A stretch of DNA of 64,000 nucleotides from Alexandriicola marinus (GTDB taxonomy: Bacteria; Pseudomonadota; Alphaproteobacteria; Rhodobacterales; Rhodobacteraceae), in contig NZ_RBVZ01000008.1 of assembly GCF_004000435.1 (NCBI RefSeq), forward strand, positions 1 through 64,000, in the 5' to 3' direction. Made by a program: the position numbers and the translations under genes. The notes below the pieces were generated by a model. That model was not told where the DNA came from. It did no database searches and worked only from the letters and a program-made list of their open reading frames with translations. This document shows positions 15,850 to 24,126 of this stretch, in pieces (position 1 is the stretch's first letter; each line of letters starts with the position of its first letter).

Positions 15850-16979
15850 TACCCGATCTCCGAAATTTTGCGTGTTCCAACGATTTCGAGGCCATAGGCC
15901 TCAAGCCCCACGACCTTGGGCATGGGCGAATTGGTCAGAAGAACGATCTGCGACAGGCCCAGCGACGACAGGATCTGCGCGCCCAGCCCGTATTGGCGCA
16001 GCTTCTGCGGGGTCGTTTCTTCGGAAGGGTCGAGCTTCATGTGCAGGTCGCGCAAGAGAACAAGCGCGCCACGCCCTTCGGCGGCGATCAGCTCCATCGC
16101 GTCCCCGAATTCGTTGCGCCGCCCTCGCGGCCCGGTGCCCACGACATCAAGCAGCGGGTCGAGCGCGTGCATCCGGATCAGAACGGGCTCCGGCCCCGAC
16201 AGATCGCCCTTGATCAGCGCGATATGCTCCGCGCCCTGTGTCTCGTCGGTATAGACCCGCATCTTCCAGTCGCCGCCGAATTCGGAGGTGACCATCGATT
16301 CCTCGCGGACCCTGACCAGATTGTCATGGCGGCGGCGATAGGCGATCAGGTCGCTGATCGTCCCGATCTTGAGCCCGTGCAGCTGCGCGAAGGCCACCAG
16401 ATCAGGCAGCCGCGCCATGGAGCCGTCTTCCTTCATGATCTCGCAGATCACGCCCGACGGGTTCAGACCGGCCAGTCGGGCGATGTCGACGGCGGCCTCG
16501 GTGTGGCCCGCGCGGACAAGCACGCCGCCATCGCGGGCGCGCAGAGGAAAGACATGGCCCGGCGTCGCGATGTCGGCCGCACCCTTTGCGTTGTCGATCG
16601 CAACCGCAACGGTCCGGGCCCGGTCATGCGCCGAGATCCCCGTCGAGACGCCTTCGCGCGCCTCGATCGAGGTGGTGAAGGCGGTCTCGTGCCGCGAGGA
16701 ATTCTGCGACGACATCAGCGGCAGGCCCAGCGCGTCGATCCTTTCGCCCGGAAGCGACAGGCAGATCAGGCCGCGCCCGTGGGTCGCCATGAAGTTGATC
16801 GCCTCGGGCGTGGCCATCTGTGCCGGGATGACGAGATCGCCCTCATTCTCGCGGTCTTCGTGGTCGACCAGAACGAACATGCGGCCATTGCGGGCATCCT
16901 CGATGATCTCCTCGACGGTCGAGATCGCGTCGGACCAGTCCTGCTCGACAGGGCCGGGTTGTTCGAAATTCTGAGCCAT
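15849..16979 (-). CDS. ribB: 3,4-dihydroxy-2-butanone-4-phosphate synthase with degenerate GTP cyclohydrolase II domain (RibBX-like)
   Basis: 376 aa. The N-terminal half (about 15-215) is a complete RibB: DHEDRENEGDLV, THGRGLICL, STGISAHDRA, and GHVFPLRARDGG followed by AGHTEAA. The C-terminal half has the GTP cyclohydrolase II fold (EHIALIKGD, IRMHALDPL, AEGRGALVLLRD). The three zinc cysteines expected in ECLTGD and LRCDC are gone, however: the equivalent stretch reads HALDPLLDVVGTGPRGRR. So it should make the four-carbon precursor only. The organism needs another GTP cyclohydrolase II. The start ATG 16979 fits the family; ribE is 109 bp upstream. Confidence 0.93.
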   Translation of the reverse strand: MAQNFEQPGPVEQDWSDAISTVEEIIEDARNGRMFVLVDHEDRENEGDLVIPAQMATPEAINFMATHGRGLICLSLPGERIDALGLPLMSSQNSSRHETAFTTSIEAREGVSTGISAHDRARTVAVAIDNAKGAADIATPGHVFPLRARDGGVLVRAGHTEAAVDIARLAGLNPSGVICEIMKEDGSMARLPDLVAFAQLHGLKIGTISDLIAYRRRHDNLVRVREESMVTSEFGGDWKMRVYTDETQGAEHIALIKGDLSGPEPVLIRMHALDPLLDVVGTGPRGRRNEFGDAMELIAAEGRGALVLLRDLHMKLDPSEETTPQKLRQYGLGAQILSSLGLSQIVLLTNSPMPKVVGLEAYGLEIVGTRKISEIG

Positions 16980-17088
16980 CAGATCGTTCCCTTCGGTTCC
17001 ACCCGCGGCAGATAGCCGAGCGGCGCGGAATTGCAAAGGGGCGGCATCGACTTGGCGGGCAACGAGCGTGGCAGAGCGTCCGGGCCGG

Positions 17089-17691
17089 TCATCCCCAGTC
17101 CCGAAGGCGCGCGACGTATCGCGCCATCGTATCGACCTCGAGGTTGATCGGATCGCCCACCGCGACATCACCCCATGTGGTGACGGCCTTGGTGTGCGGG
17201 ATGATGTTCACGCCGAAGGTGCTGCCCTCGACCTCGTTGACGGTGAGCGACGTGCCGTTCAGAGCCACGGAGCCCTTGGGCGCGATGAACTTTGCAAGCG
17301 CGTCGGGCGCACGGAAGGTCATCCTCGTGCTGTCGCCTTCGTCCCGAAGATCGGTCAGCTCGGCGACGCCATCGACATGGCCCGACACGATGTGCCCGCC
17401 CAGCTCATCCCCGACCTTGAGCGCGCGCTCGAGGTTGATCCGCCGGCCCGGCGCCCAGTTGTTGCGCCCGATATTCGTCAGCCCGACGCTTTCGGCCGAG
17501 ATCTGCACATCGAACCAGCCCCGGGGCTTGCTGCCGGTGGCGATCACCGTCAGGCAAACGCCGTCGCAGGCGATCGAGGCGCCGATGTCGATCCCCCCGA
17601 TGTCGTAAGACGTGCCAATCCGCGCGCGCAGGTCGCCCTGCTGCTCGACCTCGAGGATTTCGCCGATATCGGTGATGATGCCCGTGAACAT
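17089..17691 (-). CDS. ribE: Riboflavin synthase, alpha subunit
   Basis: 200 aa made of two lumazine-binding repeats. The first begins MFTGIITDIGEI and includes SIACDGVCLTV; the second starts near residue 100 with GGHIVSGHVDGV and includes SVALNGTSLTVNEV. The MFTGI start is diagnostic. The enzyme dismutates two 6,7-dimethyl-8-ribityllumazine molecules to riboflavin. It heads the ribE-ribB-ribH-nusB run on the minus strand. Its partner ribD is about 6.4 kb away, beyond a capsule gene block on the other strand. No FMN riboswitch structure was noticed in the 130 bp upstream. Confidence 0.95.
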   Translation of the reverse strand: MFTGIITDIGEILEVEQQGDLRARIGTSYDIGGIDIGASIACDGVCLTVIATGSKPRGWFDVQISAESVGLTNIGRNNWAPGRRINLERALKVGDELGGHIVSGHVDGVAELTDLRDEGDSTRMTFRAPDALAKFIAPKGSVALNGTSLTVNEVEGSTFGVNIIPHTKAVTTWGDVAVGDPINLEVDTMARYVARLRDWG

Positions 17692-17821
17692 GTGCCGCTC
17701 TCCTTCGCCCCAGACCTAGCTTTGGAGGCTCGGGGCGGCAAGGTGGCTTGTCTCTGTTTCCCCCTCCGCCATATTGATGCCGCATCGATAGTGTATCCGG
17801 TGGAAAGGTGTTCCTGTTTAA

Positions 17822-19120
17822 ATGGCGCGTATCGTGACCGACCCCAAAGACCGTCAGTTCCTGTTCCTGCAGGGTCCGCACGGGCCTTTCTTCCATCAGC
17901 TTGCCAAGATGATGCGCAAGGCGGGGGCCGAGGTCTGGCGCGTGGGGTTCAATGCCGGCGATCGCGCGTTCTGGTTCGGGGCACCGGGCTATATCTCCTA
18001 TCGCGGCACGCCCGAGGACTGGCCCCACACGATCCGGACGCTGATCGACGAACACGGGATTACCGATCTTGTTCTCTACGGCGACACCCGTCCCATCCAT
18101 GCGCAGGCGATCGAGGCGGCCCGGGCGGCGGGCCTGACGATCCATGTCTTCGAAGAGGGCTATATGCGCCCCTATTGGGTGACCTACGAGCGAGGCGGCT
18201 CGAACGGGAATTCCCGGCTGATGGAGATGACCGTTCCGGAGATGAAGACTGCGCTCGAGATGTCGGATCTCGACGTGCCCGAACCGCCCGCGCGCTGGGG
18301 CGACATGAAAAGCCATGTCTTCTATGGCGCGCTGTATCATTGGTTCGTGATGTTCCGGAACGGCGAATACCGCAACTTCCGGCCCCATCGCGATCTGCCC
18401 GTCTCGACCGAAACGATGCTCTATACCCGCAGGCTCCTTCTGATGCCGTTCACGGCGCTGGGACGGATGATCGCCACCGCGCGGATCAAGTATGGCGGTT
18501 TTCCCTATCATCTGGTCCTGCTGCAGCTGGAACATGATTCAAGCTTTCAGACGCACTCGCCCTTTGCCCGGATGGAAGAATTCCTCGAGGTCGTGATCGA
18601 GGGGTTCGCCGCAGGCGCCCCGCGTCACCATCACCTCGTGCTGAAGGCGCATCCACTGGAAAACGGCCGGTCGCCGGTGCGCCGCATCCTGAAAGGCCTT
18701 GCCCGCAAGCACGGGATCGAAGGCCGGCTGCATTATGTCCGCGGCGGCAAGCTCGCCCGCCTTCTCGATCATGCGCGCACGGCCGTCACGGTGAATTCGA
18801 CCGCCGCCCAGCAGGTCCTGTGGCGCGGCATCCCACTCAAGGTGTTCGGGCGCGCGGTCTATGCCAAGCCGGAATTCGTGGCGACGCAGCCGCTTGCCGA
18901 ATTCTTCTCCCAGCCGCTGCGCCCCGACAGCCGCGCCTATCGCGACTATCGGCGCTATCTTCTGGAAACGAGCCAGATCCCCGGCGGGTTCTATTCCAGC
19001 CAGGGCCGCCGTCAGTTGATGCGGCAGGTCGTCGACATGATGCTCGACGAGGATGATCCCTATGACGCGCTCCGCTCCGGCAAAGCCGCGCCGCGCCAGC
19101 CGCTCAGGATCGTTCAGTAG
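17822..19120 (+). CDS. kpsS: Capsule beta-Kdo linker transferase KpsS
   Basis: 432 aa, single glycosyltransferase domain of the KpsS/LipB type. It opens with FLFLQGPHGPFF, followed by LVLYGDTRPIH, VFEEGYMRPYW, LVLKAHPLENG (HP motif) and VTVNSTAAQQVLWRG. KpsS adds the first beta-Kdo to lysophosphatidylglycerol, starting the poly-Kdo linker that anchors group 2 capsules; it acts at the inner membrane face. It is the first gene of a rightward capsule block that also includes an export lipoprotein and KpsC. ATG at 17822 has only a weak ribosome site. The ABC exporter genes kpsMTE are not in the window. Confidence 0.9.
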   Translation: MARIVTDPKDRQFLFLQGPHGPFFHQLAKMMRKAGAEVWRVGFNAGDRAFWFGAPGYISYRGTPEDWPHTIRTLIDEHGITDLVLYGDTRPIHAQAIEAARAAGLTIHVFEEGYMRPYWVTYERGGSNGNSRLMEMTVPEMKTALEMSDLDVPEPPARWGDMKSHVFYGALYHWFVMFRNGEYRNFRPHRDLPVSTETMLYTRRLLLMPFTALGRMIATARIKYGGFPYHLVLLQLEHDSSFQTHSPFARMEEFLEVVIEGFAAGAPRHHHLVLKAHPLENGRSPVRRILKGLARKHGIEGRLHYVRGGKLARLLDHARTAVTVNSTAAQQVLWRGIPLKVFGRAVYAKPEFVATQPLAEFFSQPLRPDSRAYRDYRRYLLETSQIPGGFYSSQGRRQLMRQVVDMMLDEDDPYDALRSGKAAPRQPLRIVQ

Positions 19121-19223
19121 CGCGCGCGGGCGTTCACGAACACTTATGCAAACGTGATTGGCGAGAGGCGCGCTTTGCCCCGAAGCTTGCGGCGTCCGTC
19201 ACGCATCCGTATCGGGAACCGCC

Positions 19224-20591
19224 ATGTCCAGTCTCTGTCGTCCAATCCTGATCGCGGTGATTGCCGCCCTGTCGATCCTGCGGTCGGGCGATCTTGCCGC
19301 GCAGGAGCCGTTGCCCGATTACGTCATCGAAGCCTTCGGCCAGCCGCCCGACGTGCCCGAGGGGCCGATTTCGACAGAGCTTGAAGACGCGCTGCGCGTC
19401 GTGTTCGTCGACAGCCTTGAGTTTTCGCTCTGGGGCCCGCCACAGGTGGCCGCGCTCGAGCGGATCGCGCAATCGGGTGATCCCCGGCTGGTCTGGCCGA
19501 TCACCGACATGATGCGGTTCACTTGGCGGCAGGAATTCGATCAGGCGCTGGGAGATGCCGCAGAGGCGCTTCTGGAGCTCGAGTTTCGCGGCCCCGACCG
19601 CTGGGGCCGGCTCACCAATCACATGATCGCATGGGACATCCCCGCCTACCCCAGGTATCTTGATACCAAGCGCGCGATCTTTACCCATTTCGTCCCCGGC
19701 TGGGACCGCCTGTTCGTCGAGGGGGATATCGACTGGCGGCTGGTGTCATGGGGTGGGGTGCTGATCGATGACCGGCCTTTCGACCAGACGGACCTATCCT
19801 GCAACTGCATCCCCGCCGCCGACAACCCGCCCGCCACCTCCGCCGAGGAGGCCACCTGGCTGGATGACGACGCCATCGTCTTCGGGATCGAGATCAACGG
19901 CGAGGCCCGCGCCTATCCCCGCCAGATCATGGAAGTCCGCGAGATGGTCAATGACACGCTGGGCGGGCGTGATCTGGGCATCCCCTATTGCACGCTTTGC
20001 GGCGCGGCGCAGGCCTATTTCACCGACGCCCTGCCGCCCGGAGTGGCGCGACCCGTCCTGCGCACCAGCGGGCTTTTGTCGAGATCGAACAAGGTGATGT
20101 ACGACATCACCACCTATTCCGTCTTCGATACGTTCCTCGGGCAGGCGGTCACCGGACCTTTGGGCGAGATCGGCCTTCAACTGGAAAAGGCCACCGTCAT
20201 CACGACCGACTGGGGGACATGGAAGGCCGAGTATCCGCATACGACCGTCTTGGAAGAACGGCTGGCGCTGGGACGCAACTTCGATTTCCGCAACGGCCGC
20301 GATGCGTTCGGGCCGATCTTCCCCGTGGGCGATGTCGATCCGCGCCTGCCGGTTCAGGAGGATGTGATCGGCGTGATCACCGCCTCGGGCACGCCGGTCG
20401 CCTTCCCGCGGGCAGCGTCTTTGCTGGCGCTTCGCGATGGGGCCGAGATCCGCTTTGAAAACATCCGCCTGGAACTCGACGCAGGCGGCATTCGCGCCGT
20501 CGGCATCGACGGAGAAGACCTTGGCAGCCACGAGGCGTTCTGGTTCGCCTGGTCTCAATTTCATCCCGGCACGGCACTCTGGACACCCTGA
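19224..20591 (+). CDS. DUF3179-domain protein, exported
   Basis: 455 aa from ATG 19224. Residues 1-26 form a signal peptide (LIAVIAALSILRSGDLAAQ). The rest matches DUF3179: a WLDDDAIVFGIEINGEARAYP strand, GGRDLGIPYCTLCGAAQAY, SGLLSRSNKVMYD and a conserved FDFRNGRDAFGPIFPVGD segment. A CxxC pair (YCTLCG) plus CNC could bind metal or heme or form disulfides. Function unknown. It sits between kpsS and the capsule export lipoprotein, 103 bp after kpsS, so a role in surface polysaccharide is possible but unproven. Confidence 0.85.
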   Translation: MSSLCRPILIAVIAALSILRSGDLAAQEPLPDYVIEAFGQPPDVPEGPISTELEDALRVVFVDSLEFSLWGPPQVAALERIAQSGDPRLVWPITDMMRFTWRQEFDQALGDAAEALLELEFRGPDRWGRLTNHMIAWDIPAYPRYLDTKRAIFTHFVPGWDRLFVEGDIDWRLVSWGGVLIDDRPFDQTDLSCNCIPAADNPPATSAEEATWLDDDAIVFGIEINGEARAYPRQIMEVREMVNDTLGGRDLGIPYCTLCGAAQAYFTDALPPGVARPVLRTSGLLSRSNKVMYDITTYSVFDTFLGQAVTGPLGEIGLQLEKATVITTDWGTWKAEYPHTTVLEERLALGRNFDFRNGRDAFGPIFPVGDVDPRLPVQEDVIGVITASGTPVAFPRAASLLALRDGAEIRFENIRLELDAGGIRAVGIDGEDLGSHEAFWFAWSQFHPGTALWTP

Positions 20592-20650
20592 GAAGCCTGC
20601 GCACCGGGGGGCCGCAGTTACCGACATTCCACCCCCTGACCCTGCACGAA

Positions 20651-20670
20651 TGCCCTGTCCGGACAGGGCA
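20651..20670. repeat. Perfect 20-bp palindrome, arms TGCCCTGTCC/GGACAGGGCA
   Basis: A gapless 20-bp palindrome 60 bp after the DUF3179 gene, in the 277-bp gap before the capsule export gene. As RNA it could form only a strained hairpin, and no T-run follows, so it is at best a weak terminator. A dimeric protein-binding site is as likely. The rest of the gap shows nothing clear apart from the export gene's GAGGAG ribosome site. Confidence 0.45.
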
Positions 20671-20868
20671 AAATCCTTGTGCGCCGCGCGCTCCGCACTA
20701 CCAGACCTAGGGGCTTTGTTTCGCAGCACGTCTTGATCGCGGCATGGGCGCAACACCTTGCTCGGCTCACTTTCGGCCGATGGCGCGAGAGTGGCGAAAC
20801 GCCGCGGAGTCCAGTAACCTGACAAAAAAGTCGAGGCAGACAAAGAACAAGGTCGAGGAGACCGAGCA

Positions 20869-22002
20869 GTGAGTATCATGAAAACGCGCTTTTCCCGCGG
20901 CGTGGTTGCCGTTGCGGCGATGGCAATTGTCGGATCGTGTGCGGTTCCGAGACCCGGCCCCAACAAGAACGAGATCTTCTCCGGTTCCGTTCTGGAACAG
21001 GGGGACGCTTTCGTTCTTGTGGTCGATGACCGGGTCAATCTGATCGCAGGCGTGACGCCCGCGCTCGGGTTTGCGGAAGGCTTCCAGAATGCCGGTGTCG
21101 TGGGATCCGACACGATCGCCCCCGGCGACGTGCTGGGCCTCACGATCTGGGAAAATGTCGATGACGGTCTTCTGGTCCCGGTGGGGCAGAACGCGACGGT
21201 TCTCGAGGAAGTGCAGGTCGATGGTGCCGGCTACATCTTCGTGCCCTACGCGGGGCGCATCCGCGCGGCCGGCAATTCGCCCGAAACCGTCCGCCGGATC
21301 ATTACCGAGAAACTCGAAGAACAGACCCCCGATCCGCAGGTCCAGGTCCGCAGGCTGGCCGGTGACGGCTCGACCGTGACGGTTCTGGGCGGCGTGGGTG
21401 CGCAGGGTGTCTATCCGATCGAACGCCCGACCCGGACGCTGGCCGCCATGCTGGCCCGGGCCGGCGGGGTCGCCATCGAACCCGAGATCGCGCAGGTCAC
21501 TGTCGTGCGCGGAAATCACAAGGGCACGGTCTGGCTCGAGGATCTCTATGATCACCCCGCCCACGACATCGCGCTCAGATCGGGCGACGAGATCATCGTG
21601 GAAGAAGACACCCGCACCTTCACCGCGCTTGGCGCCACCGGCACACAGGCGCAGGTGGAATTCCGCAGTCAGTCGATCTCGGCGATCGAGGCCATTGCTC
21701 AGGTGGGCGGTCTGGCCTCGGCCGTGGCCGACCCCACCGGTGTCTTCATCCTGCGCAACGAGCCCGAGCCGATCGCCGAACAGCTTGTCGGTCAGGACCT
21801 CGTGGGCACCCAGCGGATGATCTACGTGCTCGACCTGACGGTGCCGAACGGCATGTTCTATGCGCGCGACTTCGCGATCCGCGATGGTGACACGGTCTAT
21901 GTGACCGAGGCGCCCTTCGTGCAGTTCGACAGGATCATCTCCGCACTGACCGGGACGCTGGCCTCGATCGAATCGGCCAACTCGGTCGCGCAGAGCTTCT
22001 GA
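20869..22002 (+). CDS. Polysaccharide export lipoprotein (Wza/KpsD-like)
   Basis: 377 aa from GTG 20869, which has GAGGAG about ten bases upstream; ATG 20878 is too far from it. The signal peptide ends in a lipobox-like VGSC with the lipid-modified cysteine near residue 24. A poly_export domain follows (TIAPGDVLGLTIWENV, GAGYIFVPYAGRIRAAGNSPE, RRIITEKLE), then SLBB-type beta-grasp repeats (TVTVLGGVGAQGVYPI, AMLARAGGVA, IEAIAQVGGLAS). It should form the periplasmic/outer-membrane channel for capsule. It is followed after 3 bp by kpsC. Confidence 0.9.
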   Translation: MSIMKTRFSRGVVAVAAMAIVGSCAVPRPGPNKNEIFSGSVLEQGDAFVLVVDDRVNLIAGVTPALGFAEGFQNAGVVGSDTIAPGDVLGLTIWENVDDGLLVPVGQNATVLEEVQVDGAGYIFVPYAGRIRAAGNSPETVRRIITEKLEEQTPDPQVQVRRLAGDGSTVTVLGGVGAQGVYPIERPTRTLAAMLARAGGVAIEPEIAQVTVVRGNHKGTVWLEDLYDHPAHDIALRSGDEIIVEEDTRTFTALGATGTQAQVEFRSQSISAIEAIAQVGGLASAVADPTGVFILRNEPEPIAEQLVGQDLVGTQRMIYVLDLTVPNGMFYARDFAIRDGDTVYVTEAPFVQFDRIISALTGTLASIESANSVAQSF

Positions 22003-22005
22003 GCC

Positions 22006-24042
22006 TTGGCCGATACCGGCCCCAAGGCCGCCGCGGAGGAAACCCCGCGGCGGCTTTATGTCTATAACGGCGGGTTTCTGACGCAGAAACGGGTGCGCCG
22101 CATTCTCGAGCTTTCGGGCTATGACATCCGGCTGGGCAAGCCCGGCCCGGACGACCTGATCGGCATCTGGGGGCAAAGCCCGACCTCCCCCAGAGGCGAG
22201 GCCGTCGCGGCCCGGACCGAGGCCGCGATCCTGCGGGTCGAGGATGCGTTCCTGCGGTCCGTCCTGCCCGGCCGGAACGGCGAACCGCCTCTCGGCCTGC
22301 ACCTCGACCGCTCCGGCGTGCATTTCGACCCGGCGACGGTCTCCGACCTCGAGGACCTGCTGGCCAACGCCCCTCTGGATGACACCGCGCTTCTGGATCG
22401 GGCACGCGAGGGCATCGAACGGCTTCGCGCGGGCCATCTGTCGAAATACACCGGCTTCGATCCCGCCCTGCCCGCCCCCGACCCGGGATTTGTCCTCGTG
22501 ATCGACCAGACCAGGGGCGACGCGAGCGTCAAGGCCAGCCGGGCCGACCGCAACACCTTCCTCGAGATGTTGTTCCTGGCCCGCGAGGCGCATCCCGGCG
22601 CGCGGATACTGGTCAAATCCCACCCCGAAACCCGCCTCGGCCACAGGCCGGGCTATCTCGGCCAGGACGACCTGTCCGACGGGATGGAACTGCTCACCGA
22701 TGCGGTGTCGCCCTGGGTTCTGCTGGAGGGCGCGATCGCGGTCTATACCGTGTCGTCGCAGCTGGGCTTCGAGGCGATCCTTGCGGGCCACAAGCCCGTG
22801 GTTCTGGGCCAGCCCTTCTACATGGGCTGGGGGCTGACCGACGACCGCACACCGCTTGACCGGCGGCAAAGGCGGCTGACCCGCGCGCAGCTGTTCGCCG
22901 CCGCGATGATCCTTTACCCGACGTGGTACGATCCCTACCGCGACCGGCTTTGCAGCTTCGAAGACGCGCTTGCCACGCTGGAGGCCGAAACCCGCGCCTG
23001 GCGCGACGATCACGCGGGCTGGGTCGGTGCGGGCATGCGTCTTTGGAAACGCGCGCCGCTGAGCCGGGTCTTCGGACAGCACCGCAAGATGCGCTTCGCC
23101 GACGGTTCCCCCGCGATCGAACTCGCAACACGCGAGGACCGCCGGCTCATGGTCTGGGCCGGCAAGACCACCGAGGCGCTCGATGCCGCCGGGGCGCTGA
23201 AGGTCGAGGACGGGTTCCTGCGCTCGCGCGGGCTTGGCGCCGATCTGATCCCGCCGCTCAGCCTCGTTCTCGACGATCTCGGGATCTATTATGACCCGTC
23301 GCGCGAAAGCCGCCTCGAATGGCTGATCAACCGGTCCGATCGGCTGCGCCCCGCCGAGATCGATCGCGCCCGCGCGCTGATCGCCCGTATTCTCCGCCTC
23401 GGCCTGAGCAAGTACAATCTGCCCGGCAGCGCCCTGCCCGAGGACCTGCCGACGGGTCGCCGCATTCTCGTTCCCGGACAGGTTGAAGACGATGCCTCGA
23501 TCCGACTCGGCGCCTTGGAGGTCCGGACGAACCGCGCCCTGCTGGAGGCCGCACGGGCGGCCAACCCGGCGGCGATCCTGCTCTACAAACCCCATCCCGA
23601 TGTGGAGGCGGGCCTGCGACAGGGCGCGGTGCCCGATGCCGACCGGATCGCTGACGTGATCCTCGACCGGACCGATCCCGCCGCGGCCCTCGGGGCCGTC
23701 GACGAGGTCTGGACGATGACCTCGGCGCTGGGGTTCGAGGCGCTCCTGCGCGGGCGGCGCGTCACCTGTCTGGGCCAGCCCTTCTATGCCGGCTGGGGCC
23801 TGACAGACGATCGCGCCATGCCGATCCCGCGCCGCGTGGCCCGACCCTCGCTCGAGGCGCTGGTTCATGCCACGCTCATCGCCTACCCGCGATATCATGA
23901 TCCGCTGACCGGGCGGCCCTGCCCCGTCGAGATCGCGGTCGACAGGCTGGCCTCTGGCACGATCCCGAAACCGGGCCGCGCCAACCGGGCGTTGGCCAAG
24001 TTGCAGGGCGCCTTCGCCAGCTACGCCCACCTCTGGCGCTGA
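22006..24042 (+). CDS. kpsC: Capsule poly-beta-Kdo transferase KpsC
   Basis: 678 aa, matching the roughly 675 aa of known KpsC. Two tandem glycosyltransferase modules are obvious. The first has VYNGGFLTQKRVRR, ILVKSHPETR and SSQLGFEAILAGHKPVV, then GQPFYMGWGLTDDR near 270. The second repeats this with LLYKPHPDVE, SALGFEALLRGRRV and GQPFYAGWGLTDDR near 600. KpsC extends the beta-Kdo linker, its two halves forming alternating linkages. The start is a TTG three bases after the exporter's stop; no in-frame ATG lies nearby. It is the last gene of the capsule block and is followed by a palindromic repeat. Confidence 0.92.
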   Translation: MADTGPKAAAEETPRRLYVYNGGFLTQKRVRRILELSGYDIRLGKPGPDDLIGIWGQSPTSPRGEAVAARTEAAILRVEDAFLRSVLPGRNGEPPLGLHLDRSGVHFDPATVSDLEDLLANAPLDDTALLDRAREGIERLRAGHLSKYTGFDPALPAPDPGFVLVIDQTRGDASVKASRADRNTFLEMLFLAREAHPGARILVKSHPETRLGHRPGYLGQDDLSDGMELLTDAVSPWVLLEGAIAVYTVSSQLGFEAILAGHKPVVLGQPFYMGWGLTDDRTPLDRRQRRLTRAQLFAAAMILYPTWYDPYRDRLCSFEDALATLEAETRAWRDDHAGWVGAGMRLWKRAPLSRVFGQHRKMRFADGSPAIELATREDRRLMVWAGKTTEALDAAGALKVEDGFLRSRGLGADLIPPLSLVLDDLGIYYDPSRESRLEWLINRSDRLRPAEIDRARALIARILRLGLSKYNLPGSALPEDLPTGRRILVPGQVEDDASIRLGALEVRTNRALLEAARAANPAAILLYKPHPDVEAGLRQGAVPDADRIADVILDRTDPAAALGAVDEVWTMTSALGFEALLRGRRVTCLGQPFYAGWGLTDDRAMPIPRRVARPSLEALVHATLIAYPRYHDPLTGRPCPVEIAVDRLASGTIPKPGRANRALAKLQGAFASYAHLWR

Positions 24043-24092
24043 ATCGCGTGACGCGGGATGGCCCATCAGGGCCGGGGGCGGCAGCCCCCTCC

Positions 24093-24114
24093 GCCAAATT
24101 TCGCGAAATTTGGC
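24093..24114. repeat. 22-bp intergenic palindrome (copy 1), arms GCCAAATTTC/GAAATTTGGC
   Basis: Perfect 10-bp arms around a 2-bp centre (GC), placed 50 bp after kpsC and 12 bp before the end of the convergent ribD gene. It is preceded by a second GC-rich hairpin (GGGGGC-GGCA-GCCCCC, 24074-24089). It could work as a bidirectional terminator, though no T-run follows. It shares its exact design with copies at 31581, 47042 and 47069. Confidence 0.75.
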
Positions 24115-24126
24115 CCGCGCCCGGGG

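Noticed and set aside
16980-17088. Possible FMN riboswitch in the gap upstream of ribB
   Set aside because: No RFN-element stems or conserved bases were recognised; the gap is only 109 bp and lies between genes of one operon.
20767-24066. A 1099-residue leftward frame across the capsule genes
   Set aside because: It is fully antisense to the export lipoprotein and kpsC genes, which have clear motifs; the product is low-complexity Arg/Gly/Pro with no family.
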